From Ruminiclostridium cellobioparum DSM 1351 = ATCC 15832 (GTDB lineage Bacteria; Bacillota; Clostridia; Acetivibrionales; DSM-1351), in assembly GCF_000621505.1 (NCBI RefSeq), contig NZ_JHYD01000009.1:166237-230236 (forward strand): 64,000 nt of DNA. The letters are read 5' to 3'. Each line of letters opens with the position of its first letter. The first letter of the stretch is position 1. Shown one piece after another: positions 46,916 to 55,483 of this stretch. The notes below the pieces were generated by a model. It did no database searches, was not told the DNA's origin, and worked only from the letters and a program-made list of their open reading frames with translations. Position numbers and translations under genes: made by a program.

Positions 46916-47149
46916 ATGCGCAAGGTTTATATAGATGTTATGTCAACTTTTACAATGGATGGTGAGCTTCTTCCCCTGTTCTTTTTGTGGGAGGATGGAA
47001 CACGCTATGATATAGACAAGGTGTTGGATTTTCAGAAAGCCGCCAGTCTGAGGGTGGGCGGCCAGGGAATAAGATTCAGATGCAGAGTAATGAACAAGGA
47101 GGTATATATTTTTCTTGAGGAAGACAAATGGTTCATGGAGGGCAAATGA
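46916..47149 (+). CDS. Small SOS-cassette protein, first of two tandem paralogues
   Basis: 77 residues. RKVYIDVMSTFTMDGELLP, WEDGTRYDIDKVLD and VYIFLEEDKWF align by eye with the next gene, so the pair arose by duplication. Probably a beta-rich single domain. ATG at 46916 with AAAGGAGAG, 14 bases after dinB, so LexA-controlled. No catalytic motif. It takes the place that YolD-like genes hold beside Y-family polymerases in Bacillus, but I see no YolD similarity. Confidence 0.8.
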   Translation: MRKVYIDVMSTFTMDGELLPLFFLWEDGTRYDIDKVLDFQKAASLRVGGQGIRFRCRVMNKEVYIFLEEDKWFMEGK

Positions 47150-47421
47150 CTGTGCACAGGCGGGTATATCTTAATGTTACGGCTCTCAGACGCAGCAGCA
47201 CAGGGGAATTGATCCCCTATTCCCTGGAATGGGAAGGCCGTATTTATAAAATAAGCAAGGTTCTGGACAGCAGGAACGGAAAAAGCTTTAAGCAAAAAGT
47301 AAACGCACAGAGGTTTAATTGTATATGTGAAGGAACAAAGCTCCAGCTGTTTTTTGAGGATGGCGGCTTTAGGAATCAAAGATTTTATATTGAGGTAGAA
47401 GATAATTGTATCTGTGAATGA
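47146..47421 (+). CDS. Small SOS-cassette protein, second tandem paralogue
   Basis: 91 residues from the ATG at 47146, which overlaps the stop of the previous gene in ATGA and has GGAGGG in front; coupling is therefore expected. RRVYLNVTA, STGELIP, LEWEGRIYKISKVLD and LFFEDGGFRN match its neighbour, with a similar spacing. Function unknown; translesion synthesis accessory role is inferred from the operon only. Confidence 0.8.
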   Translation: MTVHRRVYLNVTALRRSSTGELIPYSLEWEGRIYKISKVLDSRNGKSFKQKVNAQRFNCICEGTKLQLFFEDGGFRNQRFYIEVEDNCICE

Positions 47422-47548
47422 TCTCTCAATATAATACCTGAGCATAACACGTGATTGGTGCATTACATTATCAATATTCTTTATGTAACCGTATTTTAAA
47501 TATTGCCATATTATGTATTAAAAGCTTACGTATAAGGAGTAGATTTTA

Positions 47549-48067
47549 ATGTCGGATCAATATGACGAATATGATGGATATGACAGATATGAAGGGTATG
47601 AGGATTATGATTATTATGAGGATGACTTCAGACCTGACGGAACACCGGCGCCCATGATGCCTTCTCAGGGTCAGCCTCCTTTCGGACCCTCCCAGGGTCA
47701 GCCACCTTTTGGCCCTCCCCAGGGTCAGCCACCCTTTGGCCCTCCTCAGGGTCAGCCACCCTTTGGCCCTCCCCAGGGTCAGCCTGGTTTATTGCCATAT
47801 TCACCGGGACCGCATAATTTCGGACAATTTGCACCAAATATGCGTCCACCGAGCTTTATCCCCCGGAGACCCGGTTTTTTACCCGGCCCGGTCAGACAAT
47901 GCCGGAACAGATTTGCATATATATGGCTGAATAACGGGAGAAACTTCTGGGCCTGGATTTCAAGCGTCACTCCCCGTGTAGTTTACGGCTACAGATGGAA
48001 TGGCCGCAGATGGGTTTACTTTGAAGTTTTTACTTTCAATATCGTCACCTTTGTATGCATCAGATAA
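47549..48067 (+). CDS. Repeat-containing protein (GQPPFGPPQ units), possible spore surface protein
   Basis: 172 residues. An acidic Tyr/Asp-rich start (DEYDGYDRYEGYEDYDYY), then four 9-residue units of the type QGQPPFGPP at about residues 40-75, a Pro-rich linker, then a distinct C-terminal domain of about 60 residues (FAYIWLNNGRNFWAWIS, GYRWNGRRWVYF) rich in Trp/Tyr/Phe. Such repeat plus aromatic domain proteins are often found on spores of Clostridia, but this is conjecture. ATG at 47549 with AAGGAG. Not in the SOS operon: 127 bases separate it. Confidence 0.75.
   Translation: MSDQYDEYDGYDRYEGYEDYDYYEDDFRPDGTPAPMMPSQGQPPFGPSQGQPPFGPPQGQPPFGPPQGQPPFGPPQGQPGLLPYSPGPHNFGQFAPNMRPPSFIPRRPGFLPGPVRQCRNRFAYIWLNNGRNFWAWISSVTPRVVYGYRWNGRRWVYFEVFTFNIVTFVCIR
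47666..47773 (+). repeat. Four 27-bp tandem repeats inside the repeat protein
   Basis: Units begin CAGGGTCAGCC and differ at only a few third positions; a partial fifth follows. Recent expansion or contraction by slippage is likely. Confidence 0.92.
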
Positions 48068-48189
48068 GTTTAGGAGGCATAGTGATGGAAGGGATTTTAC
48101 AGACCCTTCCTTACATAAATATCTCAAATATTATATAATGAACTATATACATTAAATAACTATATTAAAAAACAATATTAAAGCTACAT

Positions 48190-48464
48190 TACCCTCTATT
48201 GACAATGTACAATACGTTTTTGAGTGGTTAATTTGCCCTGCGGCTGCGTTGAAGCCGCTTGCAAGGCACAAAGCCTTACTGCACGCCTTTGCCTTGCCGC
48301 AAGCCAAATTATTTCACTCAAAAATCACCGACCTCGCGCTGAGATATTTTGGCAAATTTCGAGGAGGATGGACGCAGCCTTGCTGACGCAAGGCAAGGAC
48401 GACGACAAAGAAAAGTGGCAAAATAGCCGGCGTGAGGCGTGTTATACATTGTCAATAGAGGGTA
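48190..48464. mobile_element. MITE-like element with 20-bp perfect terminal inverted repeats
   Basis: Bounded by TACCCTCTATTGACAATGTA (48190-48209) and its exact reverse complement (48445-48464). The 275-bp body has no transposase and is GC-richer than the surroundings, with an inner pair TTTTTGAGTG-x-AATTTG (48215-48234 and near 48314-48333). Ends in TA suggest a TA-targeting family such as IS630/Tc1, which is inference. The remainder of 48068-48523 contains only this. Confidence 0.85.
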
Positions 48465-48523
48465 AAGAAAGCAAACGGCTTAAAAATAACAAATGCCAGA
48501 TTTCTGTTTACAGGAGGATCAAA

Positions 48524-49144
48524 ATGTGCGGACGATATGTTGTATTTACAGAGGAAGAAAATGAGGAACTGATAGAAATTCTTAGCGGCATAGACCAGCG
48601 GTATAAAAATGAAGCCCGGCAGGTGAAAACCGGTGAAATCTTCCCTACCGATACCGCACCGGTTATTACCGGTGGTCCCGATAATTCAAGGAACCTGCAC
48701 CTTTTTAAATGGGGCTTTCCCAACTATACGAAATCCAGCGCTGTTATCATAAATGCAAGGTGCGAAACTCTCAATGAAAAGCCCACCTTTCGCAAGCTGC
48801 TTGCCACGGGTAGATGCCTTATACCTGCAAGCGGCTTTTACGAATGGAAAGCTGCCGACGGCCGGGCCGGAAAAAAGGACAAATACCTCATACGTGCTTC
48901 CGCTTCAAACCTCATGTATTTTGCAGGCTTGTACGGCAGCTTTTCAGATAGGACAGGCATCCTCTCAACACGCTTTGTCATAATAACCACCGGCGCAAAC
49001 CGGCAGATGTCGAGCATACATAACAGAATGCCGGTCATTCTTGACAAACCTGGGGCAATGGCCTGGATCAGCCCGTCCTGCACACCGGAGGACAGTCTTC
49101 TCAGGCCGTACGGCGGTGAACTGAACATCGGCAGGGTGGGATAG
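48524..49144 (+). CDS. SOS response-associated peptidase (SRAP/YedK/HMCES family)
   Basis: Protects abasic sites in single-stranded DNA by forming a covalent link. It has 206 residues from ATG at 48524 (GGAGGATCAAA site). Cys2 of MCGRYV is the linking residue, INARCET, ASGFYEWK (Glu) and IHNRMPVIL (His) complete the active site. A longer in-frame reading would run through the mobile element and is rejected. Position near the LexA-controlled dinB cassette fits a DNA repair role, but no LexA box is seen just upstream. Confidence 0.95.
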   Translation: MCGRYVVFTEEENEELIEILSGIDQRYKNEARQVKTGEIFPTDTAPVITGGPDNSRNLHLFKWGFPNYTKSSAVIINARCETLNEKPTFRKLLATGRCLIPASGFYEWKAADGRAGKKDKYLIRASASNLMYFAGLYGSFSDRTGILSTRFVIITTGANRQMSSIHNRMPVILDKPGAMAWISPSCTPEDSLLRPYGGELNIGRVG

Positions 49145-49153
49145 AATTGTCTT

Positions 49154-50656
49154 TTATATTGTTACTCTTTCTGTACCGGGCATGTTAACAAGCTTGCGAT
49201 TGGATATTATGGAAAGCGGACCATGCCCGCCGCAAATTATACATGGTTTTTGTATGCTTTCACCTATTTCTTCGGCAAGGCTGGTTATCTGCTTTCTCAT
49301 TTGGGTAGCTTTTACCGAATCTGAATTGACACTTCTCATCAGGTATGGTGCCAGAGAGTTAAACTCGGCACGTTCGGGGCTGAAACCGCTTATGTTGACC
49401 AGAATATCTCCTGTAAAAGCTACTCCGAATTTTCTGCAGACAAAAACCATTTCGCCGTAAACATGACCTCCGCTGCCCTCATATACTTCAAATTCCAGAT
49501 CTCCCACCGAAAAACTCCCTATATGCAGCAGTTCTTCGTGTTCTTCGGGGGTATCTCCGTCATCCAGGATTTTAAAATTATGTGTTTCGGAAGGTATATA
49601 GCCTGAAATTATACGGCTCAGTTTGCTGTAGCCAAGTCCGATGTCATTATGTTCCCTGTAATCCGGAACACCTTCATACTGACGCCTTAAATTGTCGGCA
49701 CTCTTCCTGTTCAAACATATTCCGGCATTCTCAAGTTTGGACAGCATACCGCAGTGGTCTACATCGGCATGGGAAATATAAACCCTCTTAATTCTTTTTT
49801 CCCAATCTTCAAAGAGCCTGCTGAAAATTTCAAACATTTCCCCGGAATATATTGTGTAGCCGGTGTCCACAAGTACCAATTCGTCCTCCGTTTCCATAAC
49901 ATAAGTATTGCTGCCGCAGGGGGGCTGGATATTGTATAGCGTTACCAACGGGCTTATTTGTATCCTTTCAATGTCGGCATTAAAATTGCTGCCCCGATGC
50001 CGGCTAATAAAATTTGCAAACCGCCTTATATAGTCAAAAACCTTTTTTGGATTCTCCCCTTTTTCCTGAAGCACCTGCCAGATGCGGTTGGATTCGGATA
50101 TAAACTCCATTGTCGTTTCAGTGCTCAGATGCATTAGTTTTTGCATCTCATTTGCCAGGCGGATGTAGAAAATCGTGTTGTCAAGGCTGTTTTCAGAGTC
50201 ATCGTAATCCGTAATATCTATTTGATATACTTCACTGATATCCTCAAGCAGCATCTTTATTACCTTTGGATTTTCTATGAGCAGTCCCATCTTGAAATTC
50301 TGGAACCCGGTATTGTTTGAGCTGGAATTAATGTATGAAATATTTATGCCGTATCTGTCCAGTATCCTCAGAATAGGCAGTGCAGAACCTGGCTTGTCGG
50401 GTATCTTGATATTTACAACTACAACTCTGGTTTCCGAAATCTTTTCATTCAGGTAGCCAATATTTGCCAACTCCTCCGCTATTTTGGCCAGGTCGTGCTC
50501 CTGAGCTTCAACATCAATAAAGAGCGTATGAAGGTCAACAGCTTTATTATAGCTTACGCGGACAATATTTCCGTTATGGTTTGCTATTATTTTCGAGGCC
50601 AGCATAAATGCTCCTGTTTTATCCGGCATATTTGTAACATAAGTTTTTCTTGGCAT
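49154..50656 (-). CDS. ACT-ACT-metallo-beta-lactamase fusion protein
   Basis: 500 residues from ATG at 50656, the start fixed by the GGAGGCTAAT leader end. Two ACT-type domains come first (about 1-75: TNMPDKTGAFMLASKI; about 77-150: IPDKPGSALPILRILDRYGINI). A linking helical part follows, then an MBL domain from about 240 with SHADVDHCG near 310-318, a Gly-rich GGHVYGE, FTGDI and GGHG. ACT domains usually bind small ligands, so a ligand-gated hydrolase is likely. Substrate unknown. It carries the shared leader element at 50654-50712. Confidence 0.88.
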   Translation of the reverse strand: MPRKTYVTNMPDKTGAFMLASKIIANHNGNIVRVSYNKAVDLHTLFIDVEAQEHDLAKIAEELANIGYLNEKISETRVVVVNIKIPDKPGSALPILRILDRYGINISYINSSSNNTGFQNFKMGLLIENPKVIKMLLEDISEVYQIDITDYDDSENSLDNTIFYIRLANEMQKLMHLSTETTMEFISESNRIWQVLQEKGENPKKVFDYIRRFANFISRHRGSNFNADIERIQISPLVTLYNIQPPCGSNTYVMETEDELVLVDTGYTIYSGEMFEIFSRLFEDWEKRIKRVYISHADVDHCGMLSKLENAGICLNRKSADNLRRQYEGVPDYREHNDIGLGYSKLSRIISGYIPSETHNFKILDDGDTPEEHEELLHIGSFSVGDLEFEVYEGSGGHVYGEMVFVCRKFGVAFTGDILVNISGFSPERAEFNSLAPYLMRSVNSDSVKATQMRKQITSLAEEIGESIQKPCIICGGHGPLSIISNRKLVNMPGTERVTI

Positions 50657-50712
50657 ATTAGCCTCCATGAGCCGCTTAGCAGCCACAAAACTGTAATGAA
50701 ATTTGTTCACGT
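50654..50712 (-). promoter_or_regulatory. Shared leader element, copy A (ACT-MBL gene)
   Basis: Minus strand: ACAAATTTCATTAC, TTTTGTGGC, a GCTGC/GCGGC hairpin, then GGAGGCTAAT and the start ATG. Lacks the second hairpin found in copies B and C. See copies at 55245, 63491 and 63700. Confidence 0.75.
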
Positions 50713-50800
50713 ATTATCCTTGTATTTATGCCGTCAGTATTATTGCTGAAACAGCCTTTTTTATAATATCATATGTAACCCCGTATGGTAAGGTACTCGT

Positions 50801-51685
50801 TCACAACAAACTCAGCTGCCTGTCATAATAGCCCTTTTTGTACGCTGTAATAATATCCTCCATTTTATATAAAATCCCATACCGGCGGCACTCCTCCTTA
50901 AATACGGCTTTTAACTGTTTTGCCTTTGGTGAGTGGCATCCGTAGGAATCCCCGAATTCTTTGATATATAATTCCTTCTTTTTGGGAAACAGTTCATCAA
51001 TTTTGGAATAAAACCACTCTCTTTGATTCATTCTCAGTGTCACTCCAAAGGCGGGATAAATAAATCTGGCACCGTTCTCATGGGCAAGCCTGACTATCCC
51101 TGTGATATTCTCTTCGGTGTCTTCTATAAATGGCAATATGGGCATCATTAAAATTCCTGCAAAAATCCCGCTGCCGCTGAGTTTTTTAATTGCAGCAAAC
51201 CGTCTGGAGGACACTGGAGCATTGGGCTCCACCTTTTCAGCCAGCCCGTCGTCACAGCTTGTAACGGTTATTTTAACAAGCACCGGCGAATGCTTTTGTA
51301 TCTTTTGCAATATATCAATATCCCTGGCTGCAAGATCGCTCTTTGTTGCAATGGAAATTCCGAAGCCGAATTGATTGATTATTTCCAGTGCTCCCCTTGT
51401 AAGCTCAAGCTGCTCTTCAAAAGGATTATAGGGGTCACTCATGGCACCCGTTCCTATAACTCCTTTTTTACGTTTGGATTTTAAATCGCGATATATTAAA
51501 TTAAGAGCATTTTCCTTCACCCTCACCTCATCGAAACTGTCAATACGGTAGCAGTCGCTTCGGCTGTCGCAGTAAATACACCCATGATTGCAGCCCTTAT
51601 ATATATTCATGTTATAGTTGTTGCCAAACCAGTTATTATTCTCGGCATAACCTGAAATTATGGTTTTTGCTGGTATATACTCCAT
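50801..51685 (-). CDS. SPL-family radical SAM protein
   Basis: 294 residues. The cluster motif CNHGCIYC near 32-39 fits the SplB/COG1533 family of radical SAM enzymes; spore photoproduct lyase is one member, many others have unknown roles. GTGAMSDPYNPFEE and MMPILPFIEDTEEN are further family blocks. It lacks the N-terminal half of SplB, so a photoproduct lyase is not certain. ATG at 51685 with AGGAG. Confidence 0.88.
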   Translation of the reverse strand: MEYIPAKTIISGYAENNNWFGNNYNMNIYKGCNHGCIYCDSRSDCYRIDSFDEVRVKENALNLIYRDLKSKRKKGVIGTGAMSDPYNPFEEQLELTRGALEIINQFGFGISIATKSDLAARDIDILQKIQKHSPVLVKITVTSCDDGLAEKVEPNAPVSSRRFAAIKKLSGSGIFAGILMMPILPFIEDTEENITGIVRLAHENGARFIYPAFGVTLRMNQREWFYSKIDELFPKKKELYIKEFGDSYGCHSPKAKQLKAVFKEECRRYGILYKMEDIITAYKKGYYDRQLSLL

Positions 51686-51797
51686 TTAAATCAACCTGTC
51701 TCCTCTACGTTTATAAAATCCATTGACCATCCCCGCCAAACAGGTAGCAGGAAGATTTCCGGTCTGCCGGTCGTCTTCCTGCTCTGCTGCCGTACGG

Positions 51798-52268
51798 CTA
51801 TTCATTTAATGCAATATAAATATGTATTTCCTGGTGATCCATATCGCCCGAATTGTTCTGGTATTCTTCAAAGTCACAGCTGTATTTCCTGTCAAGCTGC
51901 ATGCTCCAAAGGTTTGTCCAAAATTCCCCCACTGCCCTCTGAACATGTCCCTTCACGGTAAATTTCGCGTAGGTTCCGGCAGGGATAGTCTTTGTAACCA
52001 TTTTCCCCGGCAGCTCTCCGGCCTCGCTGATTTCACAGCAGGCTAAAAAGTTATAGGATTTTGTGAAATCACCCTCATAGTCGGTATAAAGACCTATGCT
52101 CTTGGAATTTACCTTATTCTTAATCGCATGATAACCATCATTCTTCAAAAATTCCTCCCAAACCCTTCCGATATCGGACATGGCCCGGCCATTTTCATTG
52201 GTGGTTCTCACCAACAGACCCGCTACTGTCATTTCGCACAATTTTACTGTTTCATAATTCATATTCAT
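51798..52268 (-). CDS. GyrI-like / effector-binding domain protein
   Basis: 156 residues from ATG at 52268 with AGGAG. The small ligand-binding fold of the SOUL/GyrI (AraC effector) type is suggested by MTVAGLLVRTTNE, IGLYTDYEGDF, IPAGTYAKFTVKG and a C-terminal HIYIALNE. No DNA-binding part. It lies downstream of a WYL regulator in the same direction and may sense a small molecule. Confidence 0.85.
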   Translation of the reverse strand: MNMNYETVKLCEMTVAGLLVRTTNENGRAMSDIGRVWEEFLKNDGYHAIKNKVNSKSIGLYTDYEGDFTKSYNFLACCEISEAGELPGKMVTKTIPAGTYAKFTVKGHVQRAVGEFWTNLWSMQLDRKYSCDFEEYQNNSGDMDHQEIHIYIALNE

Positions 52269-52362
52269 TGCCTGCACTCCTTTTATATATTTTAATAAAA
52301 GGATAGCAGCCTTTATATGACATCACTGTGTCATATTTGAATAAAAACACTGAACTTTCATA

Positions 52363-53271
52363 TTACAGCTGATGGGCATACTGCTTTAGTGTTTGTTCCA
52401 GCCTGTCGATTATAATATTCCTGACATACTCGGGCTCAATGACTTTTGCCGCATTCCCGAAGGACAAAATATAGCCGTACACCCAATCGCTCTCAGGATA
52501 GGAGGCTGCCACCTCAAAGCTCCCGTCAGGGTTTTGCCTTATACAGTTTTCATTAAATTCATCATATACACGGTAGGCAACAGACTTATCCAGATGCAGT
52601 TTAAAATTTACCGTTCTGAAGTTTTCATCCCGGCGGGCATCAAAGGAACTTTCCCTGTCGGGTCTTTTTTGAAAGGAAATGTCGGTAACCCGGACTTCCT
52701 TCATCCTTGTAAGTTTAAATATCCTGAAATCCTCTTTGGACAGGCAATAGCTTTTCAAATACCAGGTTTTATCCTTGAACCAGAGCTGAATGGGCTCAAC
52801 CTTCCTGCTGCTGCTTAACCCGTATGAGCTTGAATAATCAAAACTTATTACCCTTTTATTGATTATGGCTGTCTTGATCAGATTAAATTTATTCCTGTTA
52901 GTTTCACCCCAATGTGAAAAATCCACATCAATCCAGTTATAGTCTTCCTTGTTAAAAAGAAGTCCCAATTTTGCTATCACATTATCCACTTCCGGATAGT
53001 GTACCGCGTTGAGGCCCTGAAGCGCAGCCAGAATTTCATTTTGTTCGTTGTCCGACAACAAGGACTTATTCAGTACAAAATTATCCAGAAGACTAATCCC
53101 TCCGCCCTTGCCCTTGCTCATATATATTGGGATACCTGCTTGGGAAAGCACATCGATGTCCCTGTAAATGGTTCGCACCGATACCTCAAAGCGCTCTGCC
53201 AATTCTTTCGCGGTTATTATTTTTTTATCCAGCAAAATGTACACAATTTCAAATAACCTGTTAATCTGCAT
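52363..53271 (-). CDS. HTH-WYL domain transcriptional regulator
   Basis: 302 residues from ATG at 53271, chosen over longer readings because GGAGG precedes it. N-terminal winged HTH (RLFEIVYILL, RFEVSVRTIYRDIDVLSQAGIPI) and a WYL domain in the middle (PIQLWFKDKTWYLKSYC). Second C-terminal domain as in YafY proteins. Such regulators bind single-stranded DNA or nucleotides. Target genes are not evident; the effector-binding protein downstream is the neighbour. Confidence 0.92.
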   Translation of the reverse strand: MQINRLFEIVYILLDKKIITAKELAERFEVSVRTIYRDIDVLSQAGIPIYMSKGKGGGISLLDNFVLNKSLLSDNEQNEILAALQGLNAVHYPEVDNVIAKLGLLFNKEDYNWIDVDFSHWGETNRNKFNLIKTAIINKRVISFDYSSSYGLSSSRKVEPIQLWFKDKTWYLKSYCLSKEDFRIFKLTRMKEVRVTDISFQKRPDRESSFDARRDENFRTVNFKLHLDKSVAYRVYDEFNENCIRQNPDGSFEVAASYPESDWVYGYILSFGNAAKVIEPEYVRNIIIDRLEQTLKQYAHQL

Positions 53272-53403
53272 AAGGCCCTCCATATTAATAATTATATCAT
53301 CAGAACCTGACAGCTGCATGTCATATTTATATTGACGCAAAAAAACAGTATTCACAAAAAGTGAATACTAAGATTGTCTTAAATATTTATTTTCCGGTAA
53401 CAG

Positions 53404-53712
53404 TTATTTACCGTTTACTGTCTCATATGGCCAGTCTTCAATACCTCCAAGGTCATATACCTTTGTATATCCCATAAGCGTGAGAACTTCCGCTGCTATG
53501 GCACTTTTGCCGCCGGTTGTGCAATAGACAAAAACAGCAGCATTTTTATCGGTAAGTTTAGCCGGTGCATCCTTATCAATACCTTCAACCGGAATCAGAA
53601 TACTGTTCGGAAGGCGCTTCTCATTGTATTCCTCTTCAGTCCGTACATCCAGCAAAATGATCTTTTCGCCTTTATCAAGCCGTGCTTTAGCTTCCTCAGG
53701 TTTTATTTCCAT
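53404..53712 (-). CDS. Rhodanese-like sulfurtransferase domain protein
   Basis: 102 residues. The rhodanese active-site Cys is in FVYCTTGGKSA near 71-81, with VRTEEEYNEKRLPNSILIPV upstream as the usual CDC25/rhodanese start. Single domain, cytoplasmic. Moves sulfane sulfur to an acceptor. ATG at 53712 with AAAGGAG. It lies near the C_GCAxxG_C_C gene and the sulfur exporter genes. Confidence 0.93.
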   Translation of the reverse strand: MEIKPEEAKARLDKGEKIILLDVRTEEEYNEKRLPNSILIPVEGIDKDAPAKLTDKNAAVFVYCTTGGKSAIAAEVLTLMGYTKVYDLGGIEDWPYETVNGK

Positions 53713-53755
53713 TGCTTAACTCCTTTGTTGACCGGTTTGTACCCCTGCCGCATTT

Positions 53756-53851
53756 TTACTTTCCGTCAGGAACGAAACTTTTCCCCTGCGTACCGCAAAC
53801 AGTATTTATAATGCCCAAAAGAGCTATATTAACAACTAATATTTTTTTCAT
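53756..53851 (-). CDS. Possible 31-residue hydrophobic peptide
   Basis: Between the C_GCAxxG_C_C and rhodanese genes an ATG at 53851 opens 31 codons: a hydrophobic stretch with KILVVNIALLGII, then NTVCGT and a basic end. No clear ribosome site. It may be a signal-like remnant of a broken gene or chance. Confidence 0.25.
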   Translation of the reverse strand: MKKILVVNIALLGIINTVCGTQGKSFVPDGK

Positions 53852-53853
53852 GT

Positions 53854-54204
53854 TCAGCCCAATATTTCTAAAAACTCAGAGCTTTTTTCAACACAGCCGA
53901 CACAGGAGAGCTTTTTAAGGCCTCTGATATTCCTGCACTCCAATGCTCCCGCATGCTCAAGGAAGTGTTTTTCCAATTCTTCAAGTCTGGAAGGGTCTTT
54001 TTCATCCAGGATATACCTGACAGCGTAATAAGCGCCGCATAAGCCGCCGGGAGCTCTTCCTCCCCCGTAACCTTTAAAAGTATCCACCATAGACTCATCT
54101 ATGTCAAAATCTTCTTTGAAAGCGCTCAATACAGCCTGTGCACAATTCATTCTGGAGCATCCGCTCTGGCCAGTATAATTATTTTTTGCTTTGACAGCCG
54201 ACAT
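53854..54204 (-). CDS. C_GCAxxG_C_C family redox protein
   Basis: 116 residues. Cysteines are arranged as in the family: CSRMNCAQAVLSAF near 16-29, GGLCGAYYA near 56-64, a late CRNI and CVGC near the end. The usual GCAxxG is altered to NCAQAV. A small disulfide or metal protein of unknown function that is often found with sulfur or selenium genes. ATG at 54204 with GGAGG. Upstream of the rhodanese gene in the same direction. Confidence 0.85.
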   Translation of the reverse strand: MSAVKAKNNYTGQSGCSRMNCAQAVLSAFKEDFDIDESMVDTFKGYGGGRAPGGLCGAYYAVRYILDEKDPSRLEELEKHFLEHAGALECRNIRGLKKLSCVGCVEKSSEFLEILG

Positions 54205-54356
54205 ATAAAATACCTCCGGTATATTAATTTTAATACCTTAAACATATTTGTATTCACTTACACATTATAAATTGAATACGTAACATTTGTCAATCGTTAT
54301 ATTCAAATATTACAATATATAATATGCATTATTTAATATTTTGTTACCACTTTATT

Positions 54357-55247
54357 TTATTTATTTTTACCGGTCAGAAATTCAATAAACTCCCGGATAA
54401 AATCATTCTGTACATCATCCTGATATATGATGTTAAATTCTCTGATAATTTTAACACCTTTAATTGGTATTATTTTTAATGTTCCCGCCTCTGTTTCCTG
54501 CCTGACAGCCTCCCTGGAGATCACCGTGTACCCCAGATCGGCCCCGACCAGAGATTTAATTGCCCCTATACTGCCCACCTCCATGTATACTTTTACTTCC
54601 TCAAGACTTATGCCAAGCTCCAGCAGCTTGTTTTCAAATATTATTCTGGTTCCGGAGCCCTTCTCCCGCATTATCAGCTTTCCGCCGGTAATTATATCGG
54701 CAAGCTCCACCTCCCCATTCCTAGCAAGCTCACTCAGGGGCGATACAGCTAAAACCAGTTCGTCATCCTTTAATTTTTTATATTTGAACCTGGTCTTGTC
54801 AAAAGGACCTTCCACGATTCCAACATCAAATTGTCCGAAACTTAACCTTTTTATGATTTCTTCCAGATTATAAACATGCAATATAATATCAATGTTTTCA
54901 TACAGCCGTTTGTGCTCTCCAAGCAGTCCGGGCAGGACAAATTCTCCGATAGTCAGCGTCGCTCCTATATCATACCGTTTGACAACTGCAGATTTATTTA
55001 TCAGCGCCCTCTGAAATTTCAATGAATTTGCTTCCAGTTCCTTTGCATACTTTAACAGCATTTCGCCTTCTTCAGTCAATATTATCTGTCTTCCTTTTTT
55101 CTTTATAAGCTGTACGCAGTAATACTCCTCCAGCTGCTTGATGTGCTGGGTAACGGCCGGCTGGGTCATGTTCAGAATTTCAGCCGTCCGTGTATAATTC
55201 CTGAGTCTTGCAACACTTATAAAAGTGAGAAGTTTGGAATCAAACAT
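54357..55247 (-). CDS. LysR-family transcriptional regulator
   Basis: 296 residues from ATG at 55247, fixed by the shared leader GGAGGTTAAC. N-terminal winged HTH (SKLLTFISVARLRNYTRTAEILNMTQPAVTQHIKQLEE) and a C-terminal effector-binding domain. Divergent from the YeiH-type exporter gene, 237 bases away, the typical layout for its target. CysB/CbbR-like metabolite sensing is inferred. Leader copy B lies ahead of it. Confidence 0.92.
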   Translation of the reverse strand: MFDSKLLTFISVARLRNYTRTAEILNMTQPAVTQHIKQLEEYYCVQLIKKKGRQIILTEEGEMLLKYAKELEANSLKFQRALINKSAVVKRYDIGATLTIGEFVLPGLLGEHKRLYENIDIILHVYNLEEIIKRLSFGQFDVGIVEGPFDKTRFKYKKLKDDELVLAVSPLSELARNGEVELADIITGGKLIMREKGSGTRIIFENKLLELGISLEEVKVYMEVGSIGAIKSLVGADLGYTVISREAVRQETEAGTLKIIPIKGVKIIREFNIIYQDDVQNDFIREFIEFLTGKNK

Positions 55248-55316
55248 GTTAACCTCCCAAGCCATGTTATGGCTTTGAGCCGCAGCGCGGTCACAAAAAT
55301 AATGAAATTTGTCCAC
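55245..55316 (-). promoter_or_regulatory. Shared leader element, copy B (LysR gene)
   Basis: Minus strand: GACAAATTTCATTA, TTTTTGTGAC, a CCGC/GCGG hairpin, then AAGCCAT/ATGGCTT as a second hairpin, then GGGAGGTTAAC and ATG. Same order and spacing as copy C. Confidence 0.8.
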
Positions 55317-55483
55317 TGCAATCATAAATTATTTTTATATATTTATAATAAATCATAATTTGTAATTATAGTACATAACCACTAAAATATCTATAGAAAA
55401 TATTTTGCATTGGAAAGCATAAATATTTTTGTGTGCCGGCCGGTATAATAAATTTGACAATGAAAGGCAGAGTGGAACTCAAA

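Noticed and set aside
47666..47773. Regular 27-bp repeats that could suggest a CRISPR array
   Set aside because: Units are contiguous with no spacers, keep one reading frame, and encode peptide repeats. No cas genes in the window.
48224..48523. 100-residue N-terminal extension of the SRAP protein
   Set aside because: It is translated from the mobile element; SRAP proteins need Cys as residue 2, which fixes the start at 48524.
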